Program-made: the position numbers and the translations under genes | In this document: positions 28,016 to 35,654 of the stretch, in pieces | How the letters are laid out: every line of letters begins with the position of its first letter | How positions within the stretch are numbered: position 1 is the stretch's first letter | NCBI RefSeq assembly: GCF_023155275.1 | Contig: NZ_JALMUV010000044.1 | Coordinates: 1 to 64,000 of the forward strand | Length of the DNA stretch: 64,000 nt | DNA from: Streptomyces rhizoryzae | GTDB taxonomy: Bacteria; Actinomycetota; Actinomycetes; Streptomycetales; Streptomycetaceae | Direction: 5' to 3' | The notes under the pieces: generated by a model | Database searches by the model: none | The model's input: the letters and a program-made list of their open reading frames with translations, nothing else | What the model was told of the DNA's origin: nothing

Positions 28016-28021
28016 AGCCTA
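28016..28021 (-). promoter_or_regulatory. -10-like hexamer of the M48 gene
   Basis: TAGGCT reads on the minus strand about 32 nt before the start codon. No clear -35 is seen. Confidence 0.4.
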
Positions 28022-28112
28022 GAGGACGCCACTGACAGCCGAATGGATGCCCGGGCGTACGCTGGCAAACGCACCATGCCCACCCGGGCCGTACACAAAG
28101 GGAGCCATCACC

Positions 28113-28265
28113 ATGCCGCACCCGAGCCTCCTGCTCGCCGCCGCCGAGGCGACCTCCCGGGACAGCGGACCCGGCTGGATCCTGCGCACCGTGATCATCG
28201 TCGGCGTGGTGGGCGCCGTGCTGCTCGCGTGGTTCCTGCTGCGCGGCTACGGCAACCAGGACTGA
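28113..28265 (+). CDS. Small single-pass membrane protein (50 aa)
   Basis: A 50-residue product beginning MPHPSLLLAAAEATS has one membrane helix (about 25-43, TVIIVGVVGAVLLAWFLL) and a short RGYGNQD tail. AAAGGGAG ends 8 nt before ATG 28113, a strong ribosome site, and third positions are G/C rich. No function can be assigned. It lies in the divergent region facing the M48 gene. Confidence 0.7.
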   Translation: MPHPSLLLAAAEATSRDSGPGWILRTVIIVGVVGAVLLAWFLLRGYGNQD

Positions 28266-28477
28266 CCTCCGCCGCCCGCCCCCGTGGCCGGGACGCTCCA
28301 CGCGCCGGAAGCGGCCCGTCCGGAAGGCCGCCGGGCCCGCCGCGGCCCCGTCGGCGGCCCCGCCGCCGGACCCGGCCGGACGCCTTCGGGCGGAGTCGGC
28401 GTGAGCCCCCGGTGACGTGACGCTTACGATGTGGCGGAAGCCTCTGTCCGACACCCGCCCGGATTGGTCCTCCCACG

Positions 28478-28639
28478 ATGAGCCTGAACTCCGCCGCACA
28501 GTCCCTGGTCTCCCTGGCCGAAGCCGGGCACGGAGGCGGCCAGCACGAGAGCCTGAGCCCCTACCTGACCGGTGGCAGCGCCCTTTTCATCCTGCTTCTC
28601 CTGCTCTGGATCACCACGCGCTTCAACCGCGACCGCTGA
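28478..28639 (+). CDS. Small membrane protein upstream of nadD (53 aa)
   Basis: A 53-residue product, MSLNSAAQSLVSLAEAG..., ends with a hydrophobic helix (about 34-46, ALFILLLLLWI) and TTRFNRDR. Codon usage is typical for the organism. No clear ribosome site precedes ATG 28478, so the start or existence is less certain. TACGAT at 28425-28430 may be a -10. The gene ends 52 nt before nadD. Confidence 0.6.
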   Translation: MSLNSAAQSLVSLAEAGHGGGQHESLSPYLTGGSALFILLLLLWITTRFNRDR

Positions 28640-28677
28640 GCCCGACGACCCGGCCCCCGGCACCGCGTCCCGCCAAG

Positions 28678-28683
28678 TAGGGT
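28678..28683 (+). promoter_or_regulatory. -10-like hexamer just before nadD
   Basis: TAGGGT ends 8 nt before ATG 28692, giving a nearly leaderless transcript if used. Confidence 0.35.
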
Positions 28684-28691
28684 CTGCACGC

Positions 28692-29303
28692 ATGGGAGAG
28701 CACACAGGGCCCGTGAAGCGGCGGCTCGGCGTGATGGGCGGCACCTTCGACCCGATCCATCACGGCCACTTGGTCGCCGCCAGCGAGGTGGCCAGCCAGT
28801 TCCACCTCGACGAGGTCATCTTTGTGCCCACGGGGCACCCGTGGCAGAAGAGCCACAAGAAGGTGTCCCCGGCCGAGGACCGGTATCTGATGACGGTCAT
28901 CGCGACCGCCTCGAACCCGCAGTTCTCGGTCAGCCGCATCGACATCGACCGCGGCGGCAAGACGTACACCATAGACACGCTGCGTGACCTGCGGACCGAG
29001 CACCGCGACGCGGACCTGTTCTTCATCACCGGCGCCGACGCCCTCAGCCAGATCCTGACCTGGCACGACGCGGCGGAGCTGGTCTCGCTGGCCCACTTCA
29101 TCGGGGTGACCCGGCCCGGGCACGTCCTCGCGGACCCCGGGCTGCCCGAGGGCGCGGTGTCCCTGGTCGAGGTGCCCGCGCTGGCCATCTCCTCGACGGA
29201 CTGCCGGGCGCGCGTCGCCCAGGGGGATCCGGTCTGGTACCTCGTACCGGACGGTGTGGTGCGCTACATCGACAAAAAGCAGCTGTACCGCGACGACCGC
29301 TGA
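28692..29303 (+). CDS. nadD: Nicotinate-nucleotide adenylyltransferase
   Basis: NadD adenylates nicotinate mononucleotide in NAD synthesis. The 203-residue protein carries the nucleotidyltransferase motif GGTFDPIHHGHL and the second substrate motif ISSTDCRARV. ATG 28692 is used; the homologous region starts at RRLGVMGGTFDP a few residues later. The LCP gene follows 24 nt downstream and rsfS a little further, the usual actinobacterial order. Confidence 0.95.
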   Translation: MGEHTGPVKRRLGVMGGTFDPIHHGHLVAASEVASQFHLDEVIFVPTGHPWQKSHKKVSPAEDRYLMTVIATASNPQFSVSRIDIDRGGKTYTIDTLRDLRTEHRDADLFFITGADALSQILTWHDAAELVSLAHFIGVTRPGHVLADPGLPEGAVSLVEVPALAISSTDCRARVAQGDPVWYLVPDGVVRYIDKKQLYRDDR

Positions 29304-29327
29304 CGGGGCAGACGGAAAGGGGCGCCG

Positions 29328-31199
29328 GTGAGCGACCGACAGGATCCGTACGGGCCGCAGGACCCGTATGCCCAGGACCCCTATGCCCAGCAGCACGGGC
29401 ACCAGGGCCGGCCGGAGCAGCCGGGCCACCAGGGCCACGCCTACGACGCCTACGGCCGGCCGGTGCCCCAGGAGGCACCGCAGCCCTACGGGGCGCAGCA
29501 GACGTACGGGCAGCAGCAGTCGTACGGGCAGCAGCACTACGACCCCTACGGGCAGCCGGCCGCCCCCGCCGCCGCGCCCCCCTACGACCCGTACGACCCC
29601 TACGCCGGGGCCGGCCACCAGACACCGCCGGACGGTCGGCCGTACCGGCCGCAGGAGTACGGCTACGACCCCTACGGCGCCCCGCAGGCCCCGCAGCAGC
29701 CCGGCTACCCCCAGCAGTACGACCCGTACGCCCAGCCGCAGCAGCAGCCCCAGCACGCCGACTGGATCCCGCACCAGGCCCAGCAGCCGGCCTACGAGCA
29801 GGTCCCCGAGCAGGCCCCCTACGGGCAGCCGCACCACGCGCAGCCGCAGGAGCAGGCGCCGGCCGCCGCCCCCGAGGAGCCGCCCGCCCCCGCCGCGGCG
29901 CCGGCGCCGCACGGCGCACCGGGCCCCGGCACGGGCCCGGACGGGGAGGAGTACCACACCGAGCAGTTCTCGTTCGTCGAGGAGCCGGACGAGGACTCCG
30001 AGGACGTCATCGACTGGCTGAAGTTCACCGAGAGCCGCACCGAGCGGCGCGAGGAGGCCAAGCGGCGCGGCCGCAGCCGCCTCATCGCGCTGTCCGTCGT
30101 GCTGGCCCTCCTGGTGGCCGGCGGGGTCGGCTACCTCTGGTGGGCGGGCAAGCTCCCCGGGCTGTCCGGCGGGAGCGGCGGCGCCGCGGCCGAGGCCGGC
30201 GGGCAGAAGCGCGACGTGCTGGTCGTCAACCTCCGCGACACCAAGACCGGCACCACCTCCACCGCCCTCCTGGTGGACAACGAGACCACCCACAAGGGCA
30301 CCACCCTGCTGCTGCCCAACAGCCTGATCGTCCCCAAGGACGACGGCACCACCACGACCCTGGGCAAATCCGTCAAGGACGACGGCACCGACGCGACCCG
30401 GGAGTCCCTGAACACCCTCCTGGGCGCCGACCTCAACGCCAGCTGGCGGCTGGACACGCCCTACCTGGAGAACCTCGTCGAGACCGTCGGCGGCATCACC
30501 GTCGACACCGACACCGCCGTCCCCGGCGCCAAGAAGGACGACGACCCGGTGGTCAAGCAGGGCGCCGGCCAGCTCCTCAACGGGCAGGCGGCCGTCGCCT
30601 ACGCCACCTACCAGGGCCCGGGGGAGACCCAGACCAAGCAGCTGGCCCGCTTCGGACAGGTGATGCAGGCCACCCTGAAGAAGGTCTCCAGCGACGCGGA
30701 CGGCGCCACCGCCACCGTGAAGTCGCTGCTCCAGATCCTCGACCCGCCGCTCACCGAGGCCCAGTTGGGCAGTTCGCTGGCGCAGCGGGCGGAGCTGGCC
30801 AAGACCGGCAAGTACGCCACCGAGGTGCTGCCCGTCCAGGCCGACGGGACGCTCGGCCAGGGCACCGCGGCCGGTGTCGTCAAGGACATCCTGGGCGGCA
30901 CGGTCAAGAAGACCTCCCCCGGTGTCACGCCGCGGGTCGCGGTCCGCAACGCCACCGGCGACAAGGCCGCCACCGGCAAGGCCCAGGTCGCCCTCCTCAA
31001 CGGCGGCTACACCTTCGTCGACGACGGCAGCGCCGGCACCGCGCCGGCCTCCCAGGTCACCTACGGGGACGCGCCCCAGCGGGCCAAGGCCGCCGAGGTC
31101 GCCAAGACGCTGGGCCTGCCGGCCGGCGCCGTCCGGCAGGGGAAGGTCGAGGCCAACGCCGACATCGCCGTGGTCCTCGGCCAGGACTACAAGGGCTGA
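29328..31199 (+). CDS. Divergent LytR-CpsA-Psr (LCP) family protein with LytR_C domain
   Basis: The 623 residues comprise a long disordered N-terminus rich in Gln, Pro, Tyr and Asp-Pro-Tyr repeats (1 to about 215), a membrane helix (about 252-272), an LCP-like domain (about 292-450) and a LytR C-terminal domain (about 525-620). LCP enzymes attach wall polymers to peptidoglycan. Here the usual Arg/Asp positions (SIPRDT and RxxRQ motifs) are replaced (LLPNSLIVP; LARFGQ), so catalysis may be altered. From memory the S. coelicolor gene in this position was named pdtA and linked to polydiglycosylphosphate attachment. GTG 29328 has GGAAAGG 7 nt upstream. Confidence 0.82.
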   Translation: MSDRQDPYGPQDPYAQDPYAQQHGHQGRPEQPGHQGHAYDAYGRPVPQEAPQPYGAQQTYGQQQSYGQQHYDPYGQPAAPAAAPPYDPYDPYAGAGHQTPPDGRPYRPQEYGYDPYGAPQAPQQPGYPQQYDPYAQPQQQPQHADWIPHQAQQPAYEQVPEQAPYGQPHHAQPQEQAPAAAPEEPPAPAAAPAPHGAPGPGTGPDGEEYHTEQFSFVEEPDEDSEDVIDWLKFTESRTERREEAKRRGRSRLIALSVVLALLVAGGVGYLWWAGKLPGLSGGSGGAAAEAGGQKRDVLVVNLRDTKTGTTSTALLVDNETTHKGTTLLLPNSLIVPKDDGTTTTLGKSVKDDGTDATRESLNTLLGADLNASWRLDTPYLENLVETVGGITVDTDTAVPGAKKDDDPVVKQGAGQLLNGQAAVAYATYQGPGETQTKQLARFGQVMQATLKKVSSDADGATATVKSLLQILDPPLTEAQLGSSLAQRAELAKTGKYATEVLPVQADGTLGQGTAAGVVKDILGGTVKKTSPGVTPRVAVRNATGDKAATGKAQVALLNGGYTFVDDGSAGTAPASQVTYGDAPQRAKAAEVAKTLGLPAGAVRQGKVEANADIAVVLGQDYKG

Positions 31200-31232
31200 C
31201 CGCCCACCTGACCAGGGCGGACGCCACGGCGT

Positions 31233-31259
31233 CCCGGCGGGCCGGAAAACCCCGCCGGG
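31233..31259 (+). terminator. Hairpin after the LCP gene
   Basis: CCCGGCGGG and CCCGCCGGG form a 9-bp stem, 33 nt after the stop. Confidence 0.5.
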
Positions 31260-31394
31260 GCTGTCGGTGGTCCGTGAGACCCTTGAGGGGTACCTGACCG
31301 CCGATCCGGCAGCCCGGGACCGCGGTGCGCCACTGGCTCCGCCGCGCGTCCCGCGACCCGTCCGGAGCGGCACCCCCGACCCGGAAAGCCGCTT

Positions 31395-31823
31395 GTGACC
31401 GCCACGGACCGCTCCCTCGAGCTCATCAACGCCGCCGCCCAGGCCGCGGCCGACAAGCTCGCGCACGACATCATCGCGTACGACGTCAGCGACGTCCTCT
31501 CGATCACCGACGCCTTCCTGCTGGCCTCCGCGCCCAGCGACCGCCAGGTCAAGGCGATCGTCGACGAGATCGAGGAACGACTCAACAAGGACCTCGGCGC
31601 CAAGCCGGTCCGCCGCGAGGGCGACCGCGAGGCCCGCTGGGTGCTGCTCGACTACGTCGACATCGTCGTCCACGTCCAGCACAGCGAGGAGCGGGTCTTC
31701 TACGCGCTGGAGCGCCTGTGGAAGGACTGCCCGGAGATCGACCTCCCGGAGGAGGCCAAGGCCACCCGCGGCAAGGCCGCCGCACACGCCGCCGCGGGCG
31801 AAGAGGACGGAGATCTGCGCTGA
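31395..31823 (+). CDS. rsfS: Ribosomal silencing factor RsfS
   Basis: RsfS (Iojap/YbeB family) binds L14 on the large subunit and blocks subunit joining when nutrients run low. The 142-residue protein has the family features YDVSDVLSITDAFLLASA, GDREARWVLLDYVDIVVHVQ and the aromatic FYALERLW end, followed by a short Ala-rich tail. GTG 31395 has GGAAAG 6 nt upstream. Its stop overlaps the start of the next gene. Confidence 0.95.
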   Translation: MTATDRSLELINAAAQAAADKLAHDIIAYDVSDVLSITDAFLLASAPSDRQVKAIVDEIEERLNKDLGAKPVRREGDREARWVLLDYVDIVVHVQHSEERVFYALERLWKDCPEIDLPEEAKATRGKAAAHAAAGEEDGDLR

Positions 31824-32473
31824 ACGGCACCAAGGGCGGCCGGGGCCGCCGCGTCGTCCTGTGGCGCCACGGCCAGACGGCCTGGAATCTGGAGCGCCGC
31901 TTCCAGGGCTCGACCGACATCGAGCTGACCGAGACCGGCCGGGCCCAGGCCCGCCGCGCCGCCCGGCTGCTGGCCGCCCTGCGGCCGGACGCCATCATCG
32001 CCTCGGATCTGAGCCGGGCGGTGGCCACGGCCGGCGAGCTGGCCGCCCTGACGCGCCTGGACGTCACCTACGACGCCGCGCTGCGGGAGACCTACGCGGG
32101 CGTCTGGCAGGGCCTGACGCACGACGAGATCCTCGCCCGCCACGGCGCGGAGTACGCCGCCTGGAAGCGCGGGGAGCCGGTGCGCCGCGGTGGCGGCGAA
32201 CTGGAGACCGAGGTCGCCGACCGGGCCGCCCCGGTCGTGCTGCGCCACGCCGAGAAGCTGCCCGACGAGGGCACCCTGGTCGTGGTCAGCCACGGCGGCA
32301 CCATCCGCACCACCATCGGGCGGCTGCTCGGCCTGGAGGCGCACCACTGGGAGGGCCTGGGCGGCCTGTCCAACTGCTGCTGGTCGGTGCTGGGCGAGGG
32401 CGCGCGCGGCTGGCGGCTGCTGGAGCACAACGCCGGCACCCTGCCGGAACCGGTGCTCGGCGACGACGACTGA
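31820..32473 (+). CDS. Histidine phosphatase (phosphoglycerate-mutase-like)
   Basis: The 217-residue protein has the phosphohistidine motif WRHGQTAWN (His17), the second catalytic His in VVSHGGTIRTT, and an internal ETYAGVWQGLTHDEI. It belongs to the GpmB-like branch, which acts on varied phosphomonoesters; the substrate is unknown. The reading frame has no ATG, GTG or TTG near the expected N-terminus. CTG at 31820 overlaps the rsfS stop (CTGA), has GGAG 7 nt upstream, and yields (M)NGTKGGRGRR, so a CTG start is inferred. It is transcriptionally and probably translationally coupled with rsfS. Confidence 0.88.
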   Translation: MNGTKGGRGRRVVLWRHGQTAWNLERRFQGSTDIELTETGRAQARRAARLLAALRPDAIIASDLSRAVATAGELAALTRLDVTYDAALRETYAGVWQGLTHDEILARHGAEYAAWKRGEPVRRGGGELETEVADRAAPVVLRHAEKLPDEGTLVVVSHGGTIRTTIGRLLGLEAHHWEGLGGLSNCCWSVLGEGARGWRLLEHNAGTLPEPVLGDDD

Positions 32474-32504
32474 GCCCGCCGCAGCGGGCCGGCCGGACCC
32501 GGAT

Positions 32505-32534
32505 TTCACATCTGGGCAGGTCGCAGGCTAAAGT
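32505..32534 (+). promoter_or_regulatory. Promoter of the first tRNA-Ala gene
   Basis: TTCACA (32505-32510), an 18-nt spacer, and TAAAGT (32529-32534) lie about 50 nt before the tRNA. Confidence 0.5.
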
Positions 32535-32586
32535 TCTTCTTGTTCGCGGCGCCGCCGGGGAAACCCGGAGGAGCGGAACAAGACCC

Positions 32587-32659
32587 GGGGCTATAGCTCA
32601 GTTGGTAGAGCGCCTGCATGGCATGCAGGAGGTCAGGAGTTCAATTCTCCTTAGCTCCA
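32587..32659 (+). tRNA. tRNA-Ala(GGC), first copy
   Basis: The 73-nt gene folds as a cloverleaf. The acceptor stem GGGGCTA/TAGCTCC has the G3-U70 wobble that identifies tRNA-Ala. The anticodon stem CCTGC/GCAGG encloses loop ATGGCAT with anticodon GGC, reading GCC and GCU codons. The discriminator is A, and CCA is not encoded. It is identical to the copy at 35237. Confidence 0.97.
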
Positions 32660-32666
32660 CAGCCCG

Positions 32667-32700
32667 GAAGATCCCGTCTCCCCCAGGAGGCGGGATCTTC
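32667..32700 (+). terminator. Terminator of the first tRNA-Ala
   Basis: GAAGATCCCGTCTCC pairs with GGAGGCGGGATCTTC around a CCCA loop, a 15-bp stem 7 nt after the tRNA. Confidence 0.85.
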
Positions 32701-32951
32701 GCGTTACGGCAGCGCTCCGCTCCCCTGGGGCGGAGGCCCTCTGCGGGGCCGTGACGTAGCTCACTCCGCCGCCCGCCCGCCTCTCAGCCCCAAGGCCCTG
32801 GTTTCCCTCAGGGGGGCGCGGTGGGGAGCGGACGCGCGCCGACCGGCGCGGCGGCGCCCGCGGCGCGGCCCGAACGCTCCGCGGGCGGACCTGACCTGCC
32901 CGGCCGTCCGTGGCAGAATCGGACGGCGCCGCCAGGGGAGGAGAGATCGCG

Positions 32952-33128
32952 ATGCCCACGAGCATCCTTGGGGAGGTCGGCGACCTGCCCGGCCCGGCCG
33001 CCGTGCGCACCGCTCAGGGAGCGGCTCTCCAGTGCCCTTCGTGCGGCTCCTCCCACGTCGCGCAGGTGTTGGGCGACAACGGCGGTGTTTCCTACGTCTG
33101 TACGGCCTGCGGCCACAGTTGGAGCTGA
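32952..33128 (+). CDS. Small zinc-ribbon protein (58 aa)
   Basis: The 58-residue product ends in a zinc ribbon with two CxxC knuckles, CPSCG and CTACG, 19 residues apart, preceded by a flexible 30-residue N-terminus. GGGGAGGAG ends 8 nt before ATG 32952. It is immediately followed (3 nt) by another small Cys-containing protein, so the two are probably co-translated. No function is known; the ribbon suggests nucleic acid or protein binding. Confidence 0.75.
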   Translation: MPTSILGEVGDLPGPAAVRTAQGAALQCPSCGSSHVAQVLGDNGGVSYVCTACGHSWS

Positions 33129-33131
33129 TGG

Positions 33132-33365
33132 ATGGGCGCCCACAGCAGGAAGTGCGACTGGTGCGGCAGCGGCACGCCGATCGTCCGCGACATGGAACCG
33201 GTCAACGCCGACTACCAGTACTGGTGCGAGGAATGCGCGCGCGCCCTGGTCATAAAAGGCGACCCCATCGAGACCTACCGCGAACTCGACGGGGAGCCGA
33301 TCTACGGCCGGCTGCTGGACGAGCACTGCACGCTGAAACGGTTCTATTCCTTCGCCACGGCGTGA
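33132..33365 (+). CDS. Small Cys-pair (zinc-finger-like) protein (77 aa)
   Basis: The 77-residue product contains CDWC near the N-terminus and CEEC about 21 residues later, a spacing compatible with one zinc site, then a conserved-looking EPIYGRLLDEHCTLKRFYSF tail. GGAG is 7 nt upstream of ATG 33132. It follows the zinc-ribbon gene by 3 nt. I do not recognise a named family. Confidence 0.7.
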   Translation: MGAHSRKCDWCGSGTPIVRDMEPVNADYQYWCEECARALVIKGDPIETYRELDGEPIYGRLLDEHCTLKRFYSFATA

Positions 33366-33674
33366 GTTGGGCGGGGCGGAGGGGGGAGCCGGGGCGCTGC
33401 CGGCCGGTCACTTTCCCTCCGTAGCCCATCAGTTCCGTACGCCGGACGAGCGCTTCCGTTCACCTTCATTCACCTTCGTTCACTTCCGGTGAGTCGGAAC
33501 TCCCCTCGCGCGGCCGGGCGTTCACGCCGTGTCACCGCGGTGGGAACGGCCCGCCGGCGGGGCGCCACCCACGCGGCGGGCAACGGCGCGGGGACGGGGG
33601 CGGTATGGAAGAGCGCGCGGCGTGCCGAGGGATCGCGACGGCCGAACGGGCCGCTGCCCGCGGCCTGATACCGG
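33366..33674. other. Non-coding gap between convergent genes
   Basis: No gene is seen. It contains three 10-bp near-repeats, TTCACCTTCA, TTCACCTTCG and TTCACTTCCG (33459-33488). Confidence 0.5.
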
Positions 33675-35072
33675 TCAGGGGGCGGGTCGTGAGCCGGGCG
33701 TGAGCGTCTGGGGTGCCTCCGGCGTCTCGGGTGTCTCCGGGGCTTCCAGGGCCTTCGGTGCGGCCGGGTGCCGGTGGGCGTCGGCGGGGCGCTCGCGGAG
33801 CCGGGCCGCGGTCAGGACCAGCAGGGTGATCCCGGCCAGCGGGTAGACCGCCGAGAGCAGCATCTGCCCGGCGTTCTGGTGGAGTTCCTCGTGCTGGTGC
33901 CAGCGGTGCGGCACCCACCACAGGGCGAACGAGCAGAACAGCAGCCCCATCACGCCCGTCACCGCCCACCACCGGCGGGCCGCGGCGCCGGTGTGCCGCA
34001 TCGCCTCGGAGCCCAGCAGGATCAGCATCGGCACGCCCCACACCCAGTGGTGCGACCAGGAGATCGGGCTGATCAGCAGGGCGGTGGCGGCACAGGTCAG
34101 GGTCGCCCAGGCGCGTTCGCCGCGCAGGAGCGCCGCGGCGGCCAGCGCCAGTCCGGCGGCGGCCGCCAGGGCGGCCAGGACGAGCCAGGCGGCACCGGGG
34201 TCGTGGGTGTGCAGCAGCCGGGCCAGGAGGCCGCGCAGTGACTGGTTCGCGGTGATCTCCACCTCGCCGACCCGGTCGGCGGCGAAGACGATCTCGGTCC
34301 AGAAGCGGTGCGAATCGCGGGGCAGGACGACCGCGGAGAGGAGGGCGGTGGCGCCGAAGGTGCCGGTGGCGACGGCGGCCTGCCGCAGCCAGGGGTTCCA
34401 GGCGGCGCGCCATCCGTCGCCGGCCCGGAGCCGCCGGACGGCGCGTATCGCGCCGGCCAGCGCGAGGAAGACGGCGAACAGCGCCGGGGTCAGCTTGATG
34501 CCGGCCGCGATGCCGATGCCGGCGCCGGCCCAGCGGTTGCCGTCCCGGCGGGTCAGGTCCCACAGCACCAGGGCGGCGAGCAGCAGGTTGATCTGCCCGT
34601 AGCGGAGCGTCGTCCACACCGGCTCGCACCACACGAGCAGGGCGGAGAGGGCGAGCGTCGCGGCGAGCGGGGGCAGGCGCCGGGGCCGGCCGGCCAGGCG
34701 GAGGGAGAGGTGGACGACGGCGACGAGGAGGACGAGGTTCCCGGCGGTGGCCAGCGTGCGCATCACCGGGACGCCGAAGAAGGTGAGCGGGACGAACAGC
34801 AGCGCGGCGAACGGCGGGTAGGTGTTGGGCAGCCGGGCGGAGGTGGCGACCATGTCGTAGAGGTCCGCGCCGTCGCGGGCGGTCCGGCCCTCGGCGCGGT
34901 AGACCATGAGGTCGATCATCGTGACGTGCGCCAGCCGCTGGGCGACCCAGAAGGCGGTGAAGGAGACCAGGCAGGCCAGCGCCGCGGCGAGCACCGGGTG
35001 GCGGCGGATGGCGGCCGCGCCGCGGCGCGGGCCGCGGGGGTCGGTGGGCTGGTCCAGCTCCGGCACGGTCAC
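33675..35072 (-). CDS. GT87-family polyprenyl-phosphate-mannose-dependent transferase
   Basis: The 465-residue protein is a polytopic GT-C enzyme (about ten to eleven helices) with the GT87/DUF2029 pattern: the Asp of IDLMVYRAEG in the first outer loop, NTYPPFAALLFVPL, RYGQINLLLAALVLWDL, GIAAGIKLTPALFAVF and ISPISWSHHWVW. Such enzymes add alpha-mannose from polyprenyl-phosphate-mannose to lipid-linked glycans outside the membrane. The exact acceptor is unknown. GTG 35072 is preferred because GGGGAG lies 11 nt upstream. A Pro/Thr/Ala-rich tail ends the protein. It sits alone on the minus strand between the two tRNA-Ala genes. Confidence 0.88.
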   Translation of the reverse strand: MTVPELDQPTDPRGPRRGAAAIRRHPVLAAALACLVSFTAFWVAQRLAHVTMIDLMVYRAEGRTARDGADLYDMVATSARLPNTYPPFAALLFVPLTFFGVPVMRTLATAGNLVLLVAVVHLSLRLAGRPRRLPPLAATLALSALLVWCEPVWTTLRYGQINLLLAALVLWDLTRRDGNRWAGAGIGIAAGIKLTPALFAVFLALAGAIRAVRRLRAGDGWRAAWNPWLRQAAVATGTFGATALLSAVVLPRDSHRFWTEIVFAADRVGEVEITANQSLRGLLARLLHTHDPGAAWLVLAALAAAAGLALAAAALLRGERAWATLTCAATALLISPISWSHHWVWGVPMLILLGSEAMRHTGAAARRWWAVTGVMGLLFCSFALWWVPHRWHQHEELHQNAGQMLLSAVYPLAGITLLVLTAARLRERPADAHRHPAAPKALEAPETPETPEAPQTLTPGSRPAP

Positions 35073-35153
35073 GGCGTACGGCTCCCCAGGACGAATCGGA
35101 CAGGGCTCGCCGACAGTACCCCGGGCCCCTCCGGAGGGCTTCGGGGAGACGAT

Positions 35154-35184
35154 TTGGCAGAAGGCCGGGGGGGCCGTGTAATGT
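35154..35184 (+). promoter_or_regulatory. Promoter of the second tRNA-Ala gene
   Basis: TTGGCA (35154-35159) and TAATGT (35179-35184), or the overlapping TGTAAT with 17-nt spacing, precede the tRNA by about 55 nt. Confidence 0.45.
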
Positions 35185-35236
35185 AGGCGTTGCCGCAGCG
35201 GGGAGCCGGAAGGAAAACCGCAGCGGAGCAAGACCT

Positions 35237-35309
35237 GGGGCTATAGCTCAGTTGGTAGAGCGCCTGCATGGCATGCAGGAGGTCAGGAGTTCAATTCTCC
35301 TTAGCTCCA
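35237..35309 (+). tRNA. tRNA-Ala(GGC), second copy
   Basis: Identical over all 73 nt to the copy 2650 nt upstream, with the same G3-U70 pair and GGC anticodon. The 18 nt just before it also closely match the first copy, but the promoter and terminator sequences differ. Confidence 0.97.
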
Positions 35310-35316
35310 CAGAAGG

Positions 35317-35351
35317 CAGAGCGGGTCGTCCGTCAAGGGCGGCCCGCTCTG
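35317..35351 (+). terminator. Terminator of the second tRNA-Ala
   Basis: CAGAGCGGG pairs with CCCGCTCTG, a 9-bp stem 7 nt after the tRNA. Confidence 0.7.
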
Positions 35352-35654
35352 TCGTGTGTTCCAGGGTGGCGGGGAGCGGCGGTACGGGCTCCCGGGCCGC
35401 CCTTGAGGCCGGGTCAACGACCCGTCGCCTCCGGCCTGTTGGGCGTTCGCCCGGTGACCGTTTCCGCCCACTCGTTGTCGCTCTTTGAGCTCTTCTTGGT
35501 GATCGCATAACCCTGACATGAACGGTTCACCGAAAGAGTGGCGAATCGCGTGAGCGTCACATCCGACGCATTCACCGCTGATGAGGTGTCGCGCACCGGC
35601 GCACCGGCGCGGCGTCACCACGCAGCGTTCCGCACCGCCACAGCAGGGGGTTAC
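35352..35654. other. Upstream region of the S53 protease gene
   Basis: About 300 nt that are AT-richer than the surroundings (for example 35456-35560). The promoter of the protease gene probably lies here, but no hexamer pair stands out. An open frame from 35538 joins the protease but lacks a ribosome site and would hide the signal peptide. Confidence 0.4.

Noticed and set aside
32587..35309. Integrated element inserted at tRNA-Ala
   Set aside because: Both tRNA genes are complete with their own promoters and terminators, and no integrase or other mobility gene lies between them.
35538..35654. N-terminal extension of the S53 protease
   Set aside because: It would bury the signal peptide 39 residues inside the protein and lacks a ribosome site.
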